Positions 7,630 to 17,483 of a stretch of 23,633 nucleotides of DNA are shown piece after piece; positions within the stretch are counted from its first letter, which is position 1; each line of letters starts with the position of its first letter. The stretch comes from Pseudonocardia autotrophica (lineage in GTDB: Bacteria > Actinomycetota > Actinomycetes > Mycobacteriales > Pseudonocardiaceae), in contig NZ_JNYD01000051.1 in the NCBI RefSeq assembly GCF_000717175.1, positions 1 through 23,633 on the forward strand, in the 5' to 3' direction. The translations under genes and the position numbers were made by a program. Under the pieces are notes generated by a model. The model ran no database searches and had not been told where the DNA came from. It saw only the letters and a list, made by a program, of their open reading frames with translations.

Positions 7630-8496
7630 CTACGCAGGATCGACGCCGCTACGACCGACGGAGGCAGTGAGAACCGCTCCGTTCGAGCGACCCTCGTGGA
7701 ACTCCTCGAGCGTGGTCGTGTTGCACATCAGGTAGAGCACGTCGAGTCCTGAGCCTCCGAACGCGCAGGCAATAGCCCAGGTGCCGGGGGTGGGGACGTG
7801 GTCGGTGATCGTGCCGCCTTCGAGCACCCGGTAGAAGCCGCTCTCGTCCCCGGGGGTGAGGGCATTGCCGAACCAGACGCCGCCGTCGCTGTCCAGCGCG
7901 ATGCCGTCCGGGTGGAAGCTGTCGGGCAGTTGCGCCCAGAGCCGCAGGTTCGACAGAGATCCGTCCGCAGCCACGTCGAAGGCGCTGATGCGATGGGTGA
8001 AGGTCTCGGCCAGCAGTAATGTCCGGCCGTCCGCGGTCAGGGCGGCGCCGTTGGGGAAGAGCACCTCCCCGGGAACGCGCCGCACGTGCCCCTCGGGGTC
8101 GACGTGCGCCAGGTTGGTGGTGCGGGGGTCCTCGGTGCCCAGGGCGAAACCGAAGTTGCCCACGTAGGCATGTCCGGACGGCGACACGAGCATGTCGTTG
8201 CCGAGTCCGGTGGCGATGTCGCTGAAGTCCGCGTACTCGGTGGTCGTTCCGTCGGGAGCGATCCGCAGGACCTTGGCGGTGGCCTGGGAGACGACCAGCA
8301 CGGAGTCGTCGGCGAGAAATCCGAGGCCCGATGGGGAGCCGTCGACCTTGGCGACGGTCTGGTAGCTGCCGTCGTCGTCGAAGCGGAGTACCTGCTGGGC
8401 GAAGAAGTCGCTGGCCCAGAGGTGGCCGGCGTGCCAGCGAGGGGCCTCCAGGAACTGGTGCCCCGCCGAGAACGGGTTGGTTGGATGGATCTTCAT
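7630..8496 (-). CDS. SMP-30/gluconolactonase/LRE family hydrolase (putative lactonase)
   Basis: A 288-residue six-bladed beta-propeller protein. ATG 8496 is chosen because AGGAGG lies just upstream; an open frame to 8634 would overlap the ligase gene and lacks support. Typical family pieces are EAPRW near residue 19 (metal-ligand Glu in SMP-30 enzymes), SGLGFLADDSVLVVS, GNDMLVSPSGHAYVGNFG (Asn-Asp metal region), FPNGAALTADGRTLLLAET and PDGIALDSDGGVWFGN, which contains the DG catalytic region. No signal peptide is seen, so it is probably cytosolic. The family hydrolyses lactones using a divalent metal. It is the last gene of the operon, 43 bases after the ligase, and is the natural partner for a Baeyer-Villiger product. 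Confidence 0.88.
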   Translation of the reverse strand: MKIHPTNPFSAGHQFLEAPRWHAGHLWASDFFAQQVLRFDDDGSYQTVAKVDGSPSGLGFLADDSVLVVSQATAKVLRIAPDGTTTEYADFSDIATGLGNDMLVSPSGHAYVGNFGFALGTEDPRTTNLAHVDPEGHVRRVPGEVLFPNGAALTADGRTLLLAETFTHRISAFDVAADGSLSNLRLWAQLPDSFHPDGIALDSDGGVWFGNALTPGDESGFYRVLEGGTITDHVPTPGTWAIACAFGGSGLDVLYLMCNTTTLEEFHEGRSNGAVLTASVGRSGVDPA

Positions 8497-8539
8497 TGTT
8501 CCTCCTGGTTCCTGACGGGCTGTCACGGTCGGGCCCGTG

Positions 8540-10197
<1,658 letters not shown>

Positions 10198-10201
<4 letters not shown>

Positions 10202-11313
10202 GACGTGCTCCGGGGCTCGGCGAGCTGCGGTCCGGTGAGCAGGTTGTCCCCGATCCGGTGGGTGAGCTCCTCGTGGTCGCCGTACCAGGCGCGCAGCGCG
10301 AGGGCGCGCTTGTAGTACAGATGCAGATCGGTCTCGGTGGTGAAGCCCGTGCCGCCGTGCATCTGAATCGCGCTCTCACAGACGCGAACCGCCGCGTCCG
10401 CTGCGTAGGCCTTGGCGACGGCCGCGAGCATGAGCAGCTCGTCCGCGCTGCTCGATGTGGCGTCCTCCAGGGTGACGTCGCAGAGGTTGCGCAGCGAACT
10501 CGCCAGCGCGTACATGTCGGCAAGGGTGTGCTTGACTGCCTGGAAGGCGCCGATCGGACGACCGAACTGCTCTCGGACCTGCACGAACGCGGTGGTTTCC
10601 GCGACCAGCCCGACGGCGATCCCGGCAAGTTCGCACGCCGCCAGGATCTGAGCCCACGCGCGCAGCTCCGTGACGAACCGTTCGGCCGCGGAGCCGGTGA
10701 GCACCGGCGCGGTCCCGGCACCGGCCGGCTCGGCGAAGGTGACGCGCGCGAGCCGGGCAGTCGGGTCAGCACTCTCGACGGGCTCGACATCGACTCCGGG
10801 ACCCCGGGACGAGAGGAGGTGGACGGCCGTCCCTTCGGCGGACTCCGCTACGACGAGCAGAAGGTCGGCCTCCCGGGCGAAGCGCACCGGCAGCATGCTG
10901 CCCGCCGGCCCGGCAGGCTCCCCCCGCACGTGGCCGCCGTCCACCGACCAGCTCCCGTGAGCGGCGGGGTCGACCAGCGCGACGACCGCGCCGGGCAGAT
11001 CGCTCCGGTCCGACCCTCCGCCGTCGAGGTGTCGGAGCAGGAGCGCCGGGAGCAGGAGCCGCTCGGGCAGGGGACCGGGCACGAGGTGCCGCCCCAGGGA
11101 CATCATCGCCGCGCCGACAGCGGAGAGGGGCAACCCCAGTCCGTCGGCCTCGTCGGGAACGGCGAGCGCGAACCAGCCGAGGTCGGCGATCTCCTCCAGG
11201 AAGGTTCGGTCCCAGCCCTGGCACCGGGTGAGTGCATGCCTGCGCTGCGCGTCGTACGACCGTTTCAGGTAGGCGTCGACGGTCTCTTCGACCTCGGCCA
11301 AGGTGTCAGTCAC
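10198..11313 (-). CDS. Acyl-CoA dehydrogenase, probable non-catalytic partner subunit
   Basis: A 371-residue acyl-CoA dehydrogenase. GTG 11313 is the start and overlaps the preceding gene by eight bases. The C-terminal domain is well conserved: REQFGRPIGAFQAVKH (247-262) and QMHGGTGFTTETDLHLYYKR (about 317-336) for FAD binding. The middle domain is divergent, lacking a clear FSEPEAGSD-type segment, and neither usual catalytic glutamate position is filled (WYGDHEE stands where YEGT would be, and the ER of helix G is absent). In mycobacterial steroid pathways such proteins pair with a catalytic sibling as alpha2beta2 enzymes. The adjacent coupled gene at 11306-12490 is the likely partner. Confidence 0.88.
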
Positions 11314-12490
11314 GAGGAAGCCCCAGGATTCGTTCGGCGATGATGTTGCGCTGGATCTGGGAGCTGCCCCCGTAGATCGACGCCGCCCGGGAGTACAGGT
11401 GATCGTGCGCCCAACGAGCGACGTCGAGGCCCAACGGGCGGGCGGCCGGGGTGGCCCGCAGCGGACCGAGCAGATCGGCGATGGATCCGTAGACCTGCTG
11501 CTCGATGTCGTTGAGCAGGAGCTTGTCGACGGAGTCCTCGGGCACCGGGCCGGTGTCGGCCGCCAGCCTGCCGATCGTCTTCCGGGTCTGGGCCTCGAGG
11601 ACGCGCAGCGCCACGTGGGAGCGGCCCACGGCCGCTCGCACCCGATAGCCGCGGCGCGGGTCGGCGTCGCGTGTCGGGCACGCGGACAGCTCGTCGATCG
11701 CGTCCTGCAACGCCACCTCGTACTCCACGCGTCGCCGCAGTGTGTAGGCCGCGCGTTCGGTCCCGAGGGTGTGCCGGGCGATCGCCCAGCCTCCGTCGAG
11801 CTCGCCGACGAGGTTCTCGCGGGGCACGCGCACCCGGTCGAGAAACACCTCGCAGAACTCCTGGTCGCCGGTCATCTGGGTCAGCGGCCGGGTCACGATC
11901 CCGGGCGAGGACATGTCGACCAGGAGATAGCTGATGCCCCTGCTCTTCGGCGCGTCGAGGTTGGTGCGGACGAGCATGGCGCACCAGGACGCGAGGTGCG
12001 CCCAGCTGGTCCACACCTTCTGTCCCGAGACCACGAAGTCGTCCCCGTCGATCTCGGCGCGCGTACGGAGGGACGACAGGTCCGATCCCGCCTCCGGTTC
12101 GGAGAAGCCCTGGCACCAGATGTCCTCACCCGAGAGCAGGCGGGGGAGCAGCTCGGTGCGCTGGCGAAGGGTGCCGAACCGGTCGATGGAGGGTCCCACG
12201 ACGTCGAGCCCGATGAGCCCGATCGGTTGCGGGGCGCGCGCTCGCGCGAGCTCCTCGGAGAACACGAGCTGATGAAGGTGGGTGAGCCCCTGGCCGCCTG
12301 CCTCCCGTGACCAGGCGATTCCGATCCAGCCCGCCTCGTACAGGGTGTGCTGCCACTCGCGCAGCACGCGGAAGCGCTCGGTCAACGACAGCGGGACCTC
12401 GGGGATCCTCGCCTCGGCAAGCCACTTGCGGCACTGGGTGCGGTACTGCGTGAGGTCGGCGGCGAGGGCCGGGTCAGCCATCGTCGTCAT
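11306..12490 (-). CDS. Acyl-CoA dehydrogenase, probable catalytic subunit
   Basis: A 394-residue FadE-type dehydrogenase. It carries GFSEPEAGSDLSSL (128-141) and GQKVWTSWAH (156-165) for flavin and substrate binding, and IYGGSSQIQRNIIAERILGL near the C-terminus. The IYEGT glutamate of medium-chain enzymes is a glycine here, but GTERAAY gives Glu245 in helix G, where isovaleryl- and long-chain enzymes keep their base. It would introduce an alpha,beta double bond into an acyl-CoA and pass electrons to ETF. ATG 12490 comes one base after the stop of the hydratase gene; a second ATG at 12481 is possible. With the next gene it probably forms a heteromer. Confidence 0.9.
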   Translation of the reverse strand: MTTMADPALAADLTQYRTQCRKWLAEARIPEVPLSLTERFRVLREWQHTLYEAGWIGIAWSREAGGQGLTHLHQLVFSEELARARAPQPIGLIGLDVVGPSIDRFGTLRQRTELLPRLLSGEDIWCQGFSEPEAGSDLSSLRTRAEIDGDDFVVSGQKVWTSWAHLASWCAMLVRTNLDAPKSRGISYLLVDMSSPGIVTRPLTQMTGDQEFCEVFLDRVRVPRENLVGELDGGWAIARHTLGTERAAYTLRRRVEYEVALQDAIDELSACPTRDADPRRGYRVRAAVGRSHVALRVLEAQTRKTIGRLAADTGPVPEDSVDKLLLNDIEQQVYGSIADLLGPLRATPAARPLGLDVARWAHDHLYSRAASIYGGSSQIQRNIIAERILGLPRD

Positions 12491-12491
12491 C

Positions 12492-13265
12492 TCACTGTCC
12501 TGTGTACACCGGCGCGCGGCGCTCGACGAACGCGTTGACGGCTTCCTTGGCGTCGTCGTACGCGGCGAGCTCCCCGGTCAGTCCCTGCTCGAACTCGTAG
12601 CCCTCCTTCAACGGCATGTACTCGATCGCGTTGAGGCTGCGCTTGGCGAACCGCAGCACAACAGGGCTGTGTCGAGCGATGGAACGGGCGAGCTCTCGGG
12701 CCGCCGCGTCCAGCTGGTCCGCGGGTACGATCTCGCAGATGCCTCCGTAGGGCAGCAGCTCTTCCGCGGGCACCAGGTCGCCCTGCAGATGGAGCCGGCG
12801 GACGACACCCTGAGGTACCAGCCGCGACAGATGCTTGGCGCCCCCCATCACGCCGACGTTCACTTCGGGAAGAGCGAACCGAGCCCCTTCCGCGGCGACC
12901 ACGAGGTCGCAGGACGCCGCGATGGCGAGGCCGGTACCCACCGCGACACCGTGCACCGCAGCGATCACCGGCACAGGGCAGTCGTAGATGGCCCAGAACG
13001 CCTCGCGCACCAGCCGCATCCGCTCGCCGGCGTTCTCGGGGGTCATCGTCTGGAACTCGGCGAGGTCGTTACCGCCGCAGAAGTGCTTGCCCCTGCCACC
13101 GAGCACGATCACCCGAGCGTCCGGCAAGTGGGTTTCGACGCCGTCGAAGAACCGCTTGATCTCCAGGTACATCGTCCCGTTCACCGCGTTCACGGGGGGT
13201 CTGTCGAGCCAGACCGACCCGATCGTGCCCTCGGCGGCGAAGTCGATGAACTCAAACTTCTGCAC
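12492..13265 (-). CDS. Enoyl-CoA hydratase/isomerase (crotonase fold)
   Basis: The start is set at GTG 13265 because AAGGAGG lies five bases upstream (13277-13271); an in-frame ATG at 13292 with a poor ribosome site would add nine residues. This gives 257 residues, normal for the family. It shows the first oxyanion-hole segment GRGKHFCGGNDLAEF, the second, HGVAVGTGLAIAASCDLVVA, and ARFALPEVNVGVMGG. The glutamate of the GGG-x-E motif is replaced by alanine (GTGLAIA), while the Glu of LPE is kept. Single-glutamate crotonases are often isomerases or hydrolases, so simple hydration is not assured. It is the first gene of the operon, directly after the promoter at 13334-13364. Confidence 0.9.
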   Translation of the reverse strand: MQKFEFIDFAAEGTIGSVWLDRPPVNAVNGTMYLEIKRFFDGVETHLPDARVIVLGGRGKHFCGGNDLAEFQTMTPENAGERMRLVREAFWAIYDCPVPVIAAVHGVAVGTGLAIAASCDLVVAAEGARFALPEVNVGVMGGAKHLSRLVPQGVVRRLHLQGDLVPAEELLPYGGICEIVPADQLDAAARELARSIARHSPVVLRFAKRSLNAIEYMPLKEGYEFEQGLTGELAAYDDAKEAVNAFVERRAPVYTGQ

Positions 13266-13333
13266 GCCGACCTCCTTCGTCAAGTCGTTCATCGCTCATC
13301 TCATCCAGGTCGCAGGCAGGCGCGTCGGTCCAG

Positions 13334-13364
13334 ATCGTATCCGCCGTTGCGGAGGCGTTGTCAA
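13334..13364 (-). promoter_or_regulatory. Promoter of the enoyl-CoA hydratase to lactonase operon
   Basis: On the minus strand a perfect TTGACA (13364-13359) is followed at an 18-19 base spacing by ATACGAT (13340-13334), which contains TACGAT as a -10 candidate. The block GCGTTGACAA matches the monooxygenase promoter. The spacing is slightly long, so an activator may be required. Confidence 0.55.
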
Positions 13365-13369
13365 CGCCT

Positions 13370-13383
13370 ACTAACCCGTCAGT
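13370..13383 (-). promoter_or_regulatory. Palindromic operator upstream of the acyl-CoA operon
   Basis: ACTAACCCGTCAGT is an imperfect palindrome, pattern ACTRAC-SS-GTYAGT, of the size bound by TetR dimers. CTAAC starts seven positions past the -35 box, exactly as in the element at 6100-6113. The TetR double protein is the closest candidate; the GntR protein is less likely because its own promoters carry a different element. Confidence 0.55.
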
Positions 13384-13892
13384 CATATTCCGTCAGCGGG
13401 TGGTCGGATGGAGCAGCTGCCTGGGCCCGACCGAGCTGTAACGGCCTCGGAGGCAAGGCCGTGCCGCTGACAAGCGCAAGTCGGTGATGACGTCGTGCTC
13501 GACGAGGAGCTGGTGGTGTGGCAGCAGGCCGGTCGACTTCCTCGCCATCCAGGACTGCCTACAGCCCTCGACCGTCCACGCGGCCCGGCTCCCGCGGTCA
13601 GGTCGGCGGCCGATCAGAATGATCGCGGCGTGTCTGCTGTAGACGGAACCTGCCTCGGCCAGGCTGTCGGGCCCTCGTCGAGGATCTTGTTCCGGACTCG
13701 TTGGGGGAGTGGGTCGCGCCGCTGTCAATCACCGATCCACGGGACCGGCGGGCGCTCCCGGCGCAAGGGGCAGAGCGGAGATCGGATCGTCCGCGGAGCG
13801 TCGAACGTGTGGCGCCGGGCGGTCGGCGGAAGTGCGTCGTTTCGCTTCGTCCAGATCCAGCGCGCGGGCCGCGATACGGAGCGCGGCGGGTG
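13384..13892. other. Gene-poor stretch, possible decayed sequence
   Basis: About 510 bases between the operon promoter and the GntR stop. A minus-strand frame (13393-13728) encodes 111 residues including TGLLPHHQLLVEHDVITDLR, but it has no convincing ribosome site, no recognised family and poor actinomycete codon-position bias. Plus-strand frames are equally unconvincing. It may be a relic of a lost gene. No hairpin or repeat stands out. Confidence 0.4.
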
Positions 13893-14663
13893 TCAGCTCG
13901 TCGTGCGGGTCGTGGAGGCGGTCTCGGCATGGATGACCGCGACCGTCCCGATGATGTGGCGCTCCATGGACGAACGGGCGGCCGCCTGGTCCCCGGCGTG
14001 CAGGGCCTCGCGGATTTCCTCGTGGTCGTCGTGGCGTTCGTCGAGCGCGGAGCTCAACGGCTGCGGCACGCCGGTGGTGTTGATCAGGAAGTCGGACAGG
14101 TCCCACATCTTGCGGCTGGTCTCGGCCATGATCCGGGAGTGGGCCATGAGGTGGATGGCCTCGTGGAAGCGCCGGTTGAGCACCCGGTAGCCCTGGGCGC
14201 GGACTCCGGCGTCCTTCTCCGAGCGCAGCGTGCCGATCCGCTGGGAAATCAGGTCGAGCTCGAGGAGCTGGTCCTCGGTGCGCCGCGTGGCCGCGATCCC
14301 GGCGATGCTGCCCTCGAAGCCGCCGAACATGTGGAAGAAGTCCTCGACCTCGCGCAGGTCGTACGTGGCGACCCGGGAACCGACCTGCGGCAGGATCTCG
14401 ATCATGCCGTCGCCGGACAGGCGGCGCAGTGCCTCCATCACCGGCTGCTTGCTGACGCCGAACTCCGTGCGTAGCGCCTCGGTGGACAGCCGCTCGCCGG
14501 CCGCGTAGCGGCCCTCGAGCAGTCGCTCCTTGAGCTGGTCGTACACGGCGTGGTTGAGCCGACTGGCACCGCGGTCGAGACGGGTCAGCTGCGGGTCGGT
14601 CACGCGCAAAGAGTAGCCGGACCGTCCCGACCCGTTCGTCGTCGCGCCGTTCGTCTCCACCAT
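13893..14663 (-). CDS. GntR-family regulator with FCD ligand domain
   Basis: A 256-residue regulator; ATG 14663 follows AAGGGGG. The N-terminal winged helix is at about 38-100 (HAVYDQLKERLLEGRYAAGE, then LSTEALRTEFGVSKQPVMEA, then a GSRVA wing). The C-terminal all-helical FCD domain carries the usual metal and ligand residues: RRFHEAIH, the HDDHEEI region and MERHI. FCD-type GntR proteins are mostly repressors released by a pathway acid. It is divergent from the aromatic cluster with only 95 bases between the start codons, so it very likely controls that cluster and itself. An element found in this gap recurs at 17485-17504, inside the cluster. Confidence 0.92.
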   Translation of the reverse strand: MVETNGATTNGSGRSGYSLRVTDPQLTRLDRGASRLNHAVYDQLKERLLEGRYAAGERLSTEALRTEFGVSKQPVMEALRRLSGDGMIEILPQVGSRVATYDLREVEDFFHMFGGFEGSIAGIAATRRTEDQLLELDLISQRIGTLRSEKDAGVRAQGYRVLNRRFHEAIHLMAHSRIMAETSRKMWDLSDFLINTTGVPQPLSSALDERHDDHEEIREALHAGDQAAARSSMERHIIGTVAVIHAETASTTRTTS

Positions 14664-14697
14664 GGCCCCCTTGTGCGCGCCGCCGGACCGCCCTTAC

Positions 14698-14725
14698 TGT
14701 GACGCTAGCAGCGTAGCATGCCAGT
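14698..14725 (+). promoter_or_regulatory. Divergent promoter/operator of the GntR regulator and aromatic cluster
   Basis: TGTGACGCTAG (14698-14708) followed by TAGCATGCCAGT (14714-14725). TAGCAT is a -10 candidate for the plus-strand LLM gene; no good -35 is seen, which suits regulated transcription. The segment CGCTAGCA-GCGTAGCA is a near duplication of eight bases. The same two blocks, without the duplication, occur at 17485-17504. The likely binder is the neighbouring GntR protein. Confidence 0.5.
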
Positions 14726-14758
14726 TGCGCGTACGAACCCATCCGCAAAGGAGCAGAC

Positions 14759-15832
14759 ATGGAGTTCTGCATCGGTACCTGCGCCAAGATCGACCAGGTC
14801 GGCCTGGTCAAGCAGGCCGAGGACGTCGGTGCCAGCCACTTCGGCGTCGGCGAGGGCCCGCTGCTGTTCAGCGACCCGTACCAGTACCTCGCGCTGGCGG
14901 CCCGCGACACGAGCACGATCAAGCTCGGCACCTGGGTGACCAACCCGCTGACCCGCATCGCCCCGGTCACCGCGAACTCGATCGCGACGCTGAACGCGTT
15001 GGCCCCGGGGCGGACGTTCCTCGGGATCGGCACCGCGAACAACGCCCTGCGGTCGATGGGCAACCGGCCGGCCAAGCTCTCGGAGCTCGACACCGCCCTC
15101 GACGTCGCCCGCGGGCTGCTGGCCGGCCGACGGGTGACCCAGACGTGGCTGGGCCAGGAGCGCGAGATCGAGTTCCTGGACAAGAACGGCCACTGGTACA
15201 ACCTCGAGGACCCGGTCGAGGTCTGGATGTCCGCCGGCGGGCCCAAGGGCCTGGCGATCGCGGCCAAGCACGCGGACTACATGACCTACTGCCTCGGCCC
15301 CGACCCCGACATGATCGGCGTGGTCCGACGCGAGCTGGACAAGGCCGTCGCCGAGGCGGGCCGCCCGCCCGGCTCGGTCAAGTTGGTCGCGCTGTCCTGG
15401 TTCTACCAGCTGCGCGACGGCGAGACCTGGGAGGACGGCATCGACAAGGGCTTCGGCTCGGGCCCGATCTCCTCGTGCATCACCAACGCCGGGTTCATGA
15501 ACGACCACGTCGACGAGCTCGGCGAGCCCATTGTCAAGGCGTCCACCGAGGCGGCCATGGCCTACCTGGGCGACCCGACCGCCCCGGACGCGCCGCACTA
15601 CCTCGAGGTGTGGGCGAAGTACCTGCGCGGGCTCGACCCGGTGCACCGGCCGCTGATCACCAAGGAGCTCGTCGACTACTGGTGCCTCTACGGCACCCCC
15701 GACCAGCTGCTGGAGAAGACGCAGCTGATGCGCGAGGCCGGCTGCGACATGGTCTCGGTCTTCCTGTCCAACCCGTTCACGGCCGAGCGCGACATCGCCG
15801 ACATCGGTTCGTCGATCCTCGCCCGCGCCTGA
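14759..15832 (+). CDS. LLM-class flavin-dependent oxidoreductase (luciferase-like monooxygenase)
   Basis: A 357-residue TIM-barrel flavoprotein; ATG 14759 follows AAAGGAG (14747-14753). Family marks are the EDVGASHFGVGEG start, TIKLGTWVTNPLTRIAPVTA (residues about 47-67), LAPGRTFLGIGTANNA and EVWMSAGGPKGLAIAAKHAD. These place it in the bacterial luciferase superfamily, which uses FMN or F420; actinomycete members are frequently F420-dependent, but the choice cannot be made by eye. It may be an oxygenase or a dehydrogenase. As first gene of the aromatic cluster, followed by an isochorismatase-fold gene, it probably processes the starting substrate, for instance by oxidative removal or opening of a side group. 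No flavin reductase gene is present. Confidence 0.9.
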   Translation: MEFCIGTCAKIDQVGLVKQAEDVGASHFGVGEGPLLFSDPYQYLALAARDTSTIKLGTWVTNPLTRIAPVTANSIATLNALAPGRTFLGIGTANNALRSMGNRPAKLSELDTALDVARGLLAGRRVTQTWLGQEREIEFLDKNGHWYNLEDPVEVWMSAGGPKGLAIAAKHADYMTYCLGPDPDMIGVVRRELDKAVAEAGRPPGSVKLVALSWFYQLRDGETWEDGIDKGFGSGPISSCITNAGFMNDHVDELGEPIVKASTEAAMAYLGDPTAPDAPHYLEVWAKYLRGLDPVHRPLITKELVDYWCLYGTPDQLLEKTQLMREAGCDMVSVFLSNPFTAERDIADIGSSILARA

Positions 15833-15863
15833 GCTCCCCACGACCCGAAAGGATCGATCACCC

Positions 15864-16484
15864 ATGACCAGCTTCGACCCGAACAGCACGGCCGTCGTGG
15901 CCGTGCACTTCCAGAACGACATCGTCGGCCCCGACGGCGCCTTCGCCGGGTTCTTCCGCGCCGAGGTCGAGCGCACCGGCGTGCTCGACACTGCGGCCCG
16001 GCTGCTCGACGGCGCTCGTGCCGCGGGTGTGCCCGTCGTCTACACCCGGGTGGCGTGGAAGGAGGACTACTCCGACCTCAACGCCAACTCCTTGCTGCTC
16101 GGTATGGTCACGCAGACCGGATGCCTGAAGGACGGCAGCACGGGTGCCGCGATCACCGACGAGGTGACGCCGCAGGGCCGCGACCACGTCGTCACCCACC
16201 AGCGTGTCGGCGGGTTCGCCGACAGCGACCTCGACGCCACCCTGCGCGGGCTCGGGGTGACCACGCTCGTGTTCACCGGGGTCGCCACCAACGCCTCGGT
16301 CGAAGGCACCGCCCGCGGGGCATCCGACCTCGGCTACCGCACCGTCGTCGTCGCCGACGCCTGCTCCGCGGGTTCCCCGGAGGCGCACGCCGCCTCGCTG
16401 GAGTCCCTCGGCCTGCTGGCCGAGATCGCCACGACCGACGAGGTCCTCGCCGGGCTGGCCCAGCCCGCCGCGGCCAACGCCTGA
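15864..16484 (+). CDS. Isochorismatase-fold protein with a substituted catalytic triad
   Basis: A 206-residue alpha/beta protein; ATG 15864 follows GAAAGGA. The fold is clear from VVAVHFQNDIVGP (11-23), VPVVYTRVAW, VVTHQRVGGFADSDLDATLR (109-128) and VFTGVATNASVEGTA (136-150). In ordinary cysteine hydrolases of this family the triad is Asp, Lys and Cys. Here the aligned positions are His15 (usual VVD-x-QND), His112 (usual K-x-x-x-S-x-F) and Ser145 (usual TN-x-C-V). All three differ, so standard cysteine amidohydrolase chemistry is unlikely. It could use another mechanism or act as a binding partner of the LLM enzyme, which it follows by 31 bases. Pairing of these two families is known from RutA/RutB in uracil breakdown. 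Confidence 0.88.
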   Translation: MTSFDPNSTAVVAVHFQNDIVGPDGAFAGFFRAEVERTGVLDTAARLLDGARAAGVPVVYTRVAWKEDYSDLNANSLLLGMVTQTGCLKDGSTGAAITDEVTPQGRDHVVTHQRVGGFADSDLDATLRGLGVTTLVFTGVATNASVEGTARGASDLGYRTVVVADACSAGSPEAHAASLESLGLLAEIATTDEVLAGLAQPAAANA

Positions 16485-16568
16485 AGCAGCCCACCGAACT
16501 CGCCCCCCAGTCGGACCGGGTGGACGGCCCCGCCGCCCACCCGCCCGGCAGCACCGACCGGAGTACCC

Positions 16569-17483
16569 ATGAGCGAGCCCCTCGACCACGGCCGCCAGGG
16601 CGACCCGGAGACCGGTGGCGCGGACCGTGCCGACCGGATCCGCGCGAGCGCCGCCCGTCTGATCGCCGCGACGCGCACCGGCTCCCCGTGCGCCCCCGTC
16701 CGGGAGCTCCTGCGGGACACCGCGCTCGAGACCGGGTACGCGGTGCAGCAGCTGCTCACCCAGGCCCGCGTCGCCGCCGGCCGGCGCGTCGTCGGGCGCA
16801 AGATCGGCCTGACCGCGCCTGCGGTCCAGGCGCAGCTCGGAGTCGACCAGCCCGACTTCGGTGTCCTGTTCGACGACATGGCCTGCCGCCAGGACGAGCC
16901 GATCGACATCGGCCGGCTGCTGCAGCCCAGGATCGAAGCGGAGATCGCGTTCGTGCTGAACGCCGACCTCGCCGGCGACGACGAGATCACCGCCGACGTC
17001 GCCCGCGCCGCGGTCGGCCAGGCCGTCGCCGCACTGGAGATCGTCGACAGCCGCATCGCGGGCTGGGACATCACGATCGTCGACACCGTCGCGGACAACG
17101 CCTCGTCCGGACTGTACGTCCTGGGCGACGAGCCGATCGAACTCGGCGACCGCGACCTGCGCGCCGTCGAGATGACCTTGACCAGCAACGCCGACGGCAG
17201 CACCGAGACGGTGTCCACCGGCACCGGAGCAGCGTGCCTCGGCGACCCGGTCAACGCCCTGGTCTGGCTCGCACGAACTTCCCGGGAGCTGGGTACGCCG
17301 CTTCGCGCGGGCGACGTCGTGCTCTCCGGGGCCTTGGGGGCGATGGTGCCGGTCGAGGAGGGCCGCACCTACGTCGCGACGCTCACCGACCTCGGCACCG
17401 TCCGTGCCGAGTTCACCGCCGCACCCGTCGCCCGCCAGCCGACCGGCCCGCAGACGAGGCCGCGAAAACTTGGGTCTCACTGA
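16569..17483 (+). CDS. mhpD: 2-hydroxypenta-2,4-dienoate (2-keto-4-pentenoate) hydratase
   Basis: A 304-residue protein of the MhpD/DmpE family; E. coli MhpD is somewhat shorter, the extra length being in both tails. GRKIGLTAPAVQAQLGVDQP, DFGVLFDDM, LLQPRIEAEIAFVLN, ALEIVDSRIAGWDI, VDTVADNASSGLYV and DVVLSGALGAMV match MhpD almost segment by segment, including the acidic metal ligands in EAE and the downstream Glu. It adds water to 2-hydroxypenta-2,4-dienoate, giving 4-hydroxy-2-oxovalerate, with a divalent metal. ATG 16569 has a modest GGAG upstream. It follows the isochorismatase-fold gene by 84 bases and precedes an internal promoter. Confidence 0.94.
   Translation: MSEPLDHGRQGDPETGGADRADRIRASAARLIAATRTGSPCAPVRELLRDTALETGYAVQQLLTQARVAAGRRVVGRKIGLTAPAVQAQLGVDQPDFGVLFDDMACRQDEPIDIGRLLQPRIEAEIAFVLNADLAGDDEITADVARAAVGQAVAALEIVDSRIAGWDITIVDTVADNASSGLYVLGDEPIELGDRDLRAVEMTLTSNADGSTETVSTGTGAACLGDPVNALVWLARTSRELGTPLRAGDVVLSGALGAMVPVEEGRTYVATLTDLGTVRAEFTAAPVARQPTGPQTRPRKLGSH

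Noticed and set aside
14698..14725. CRISPR-like or transposon direct repeats
   Set aside because: There are only two copies of the element, each at a promoter; no spacer pattern, terminal repeats or transposase is present.
15864..16484. True isochorismatase of siderophore or phenazine synthesis
   Set aside because: The catalytic Asp needed by PhzD and EntB is replaced by His, and no neighbouring biosynthetic genes are present.
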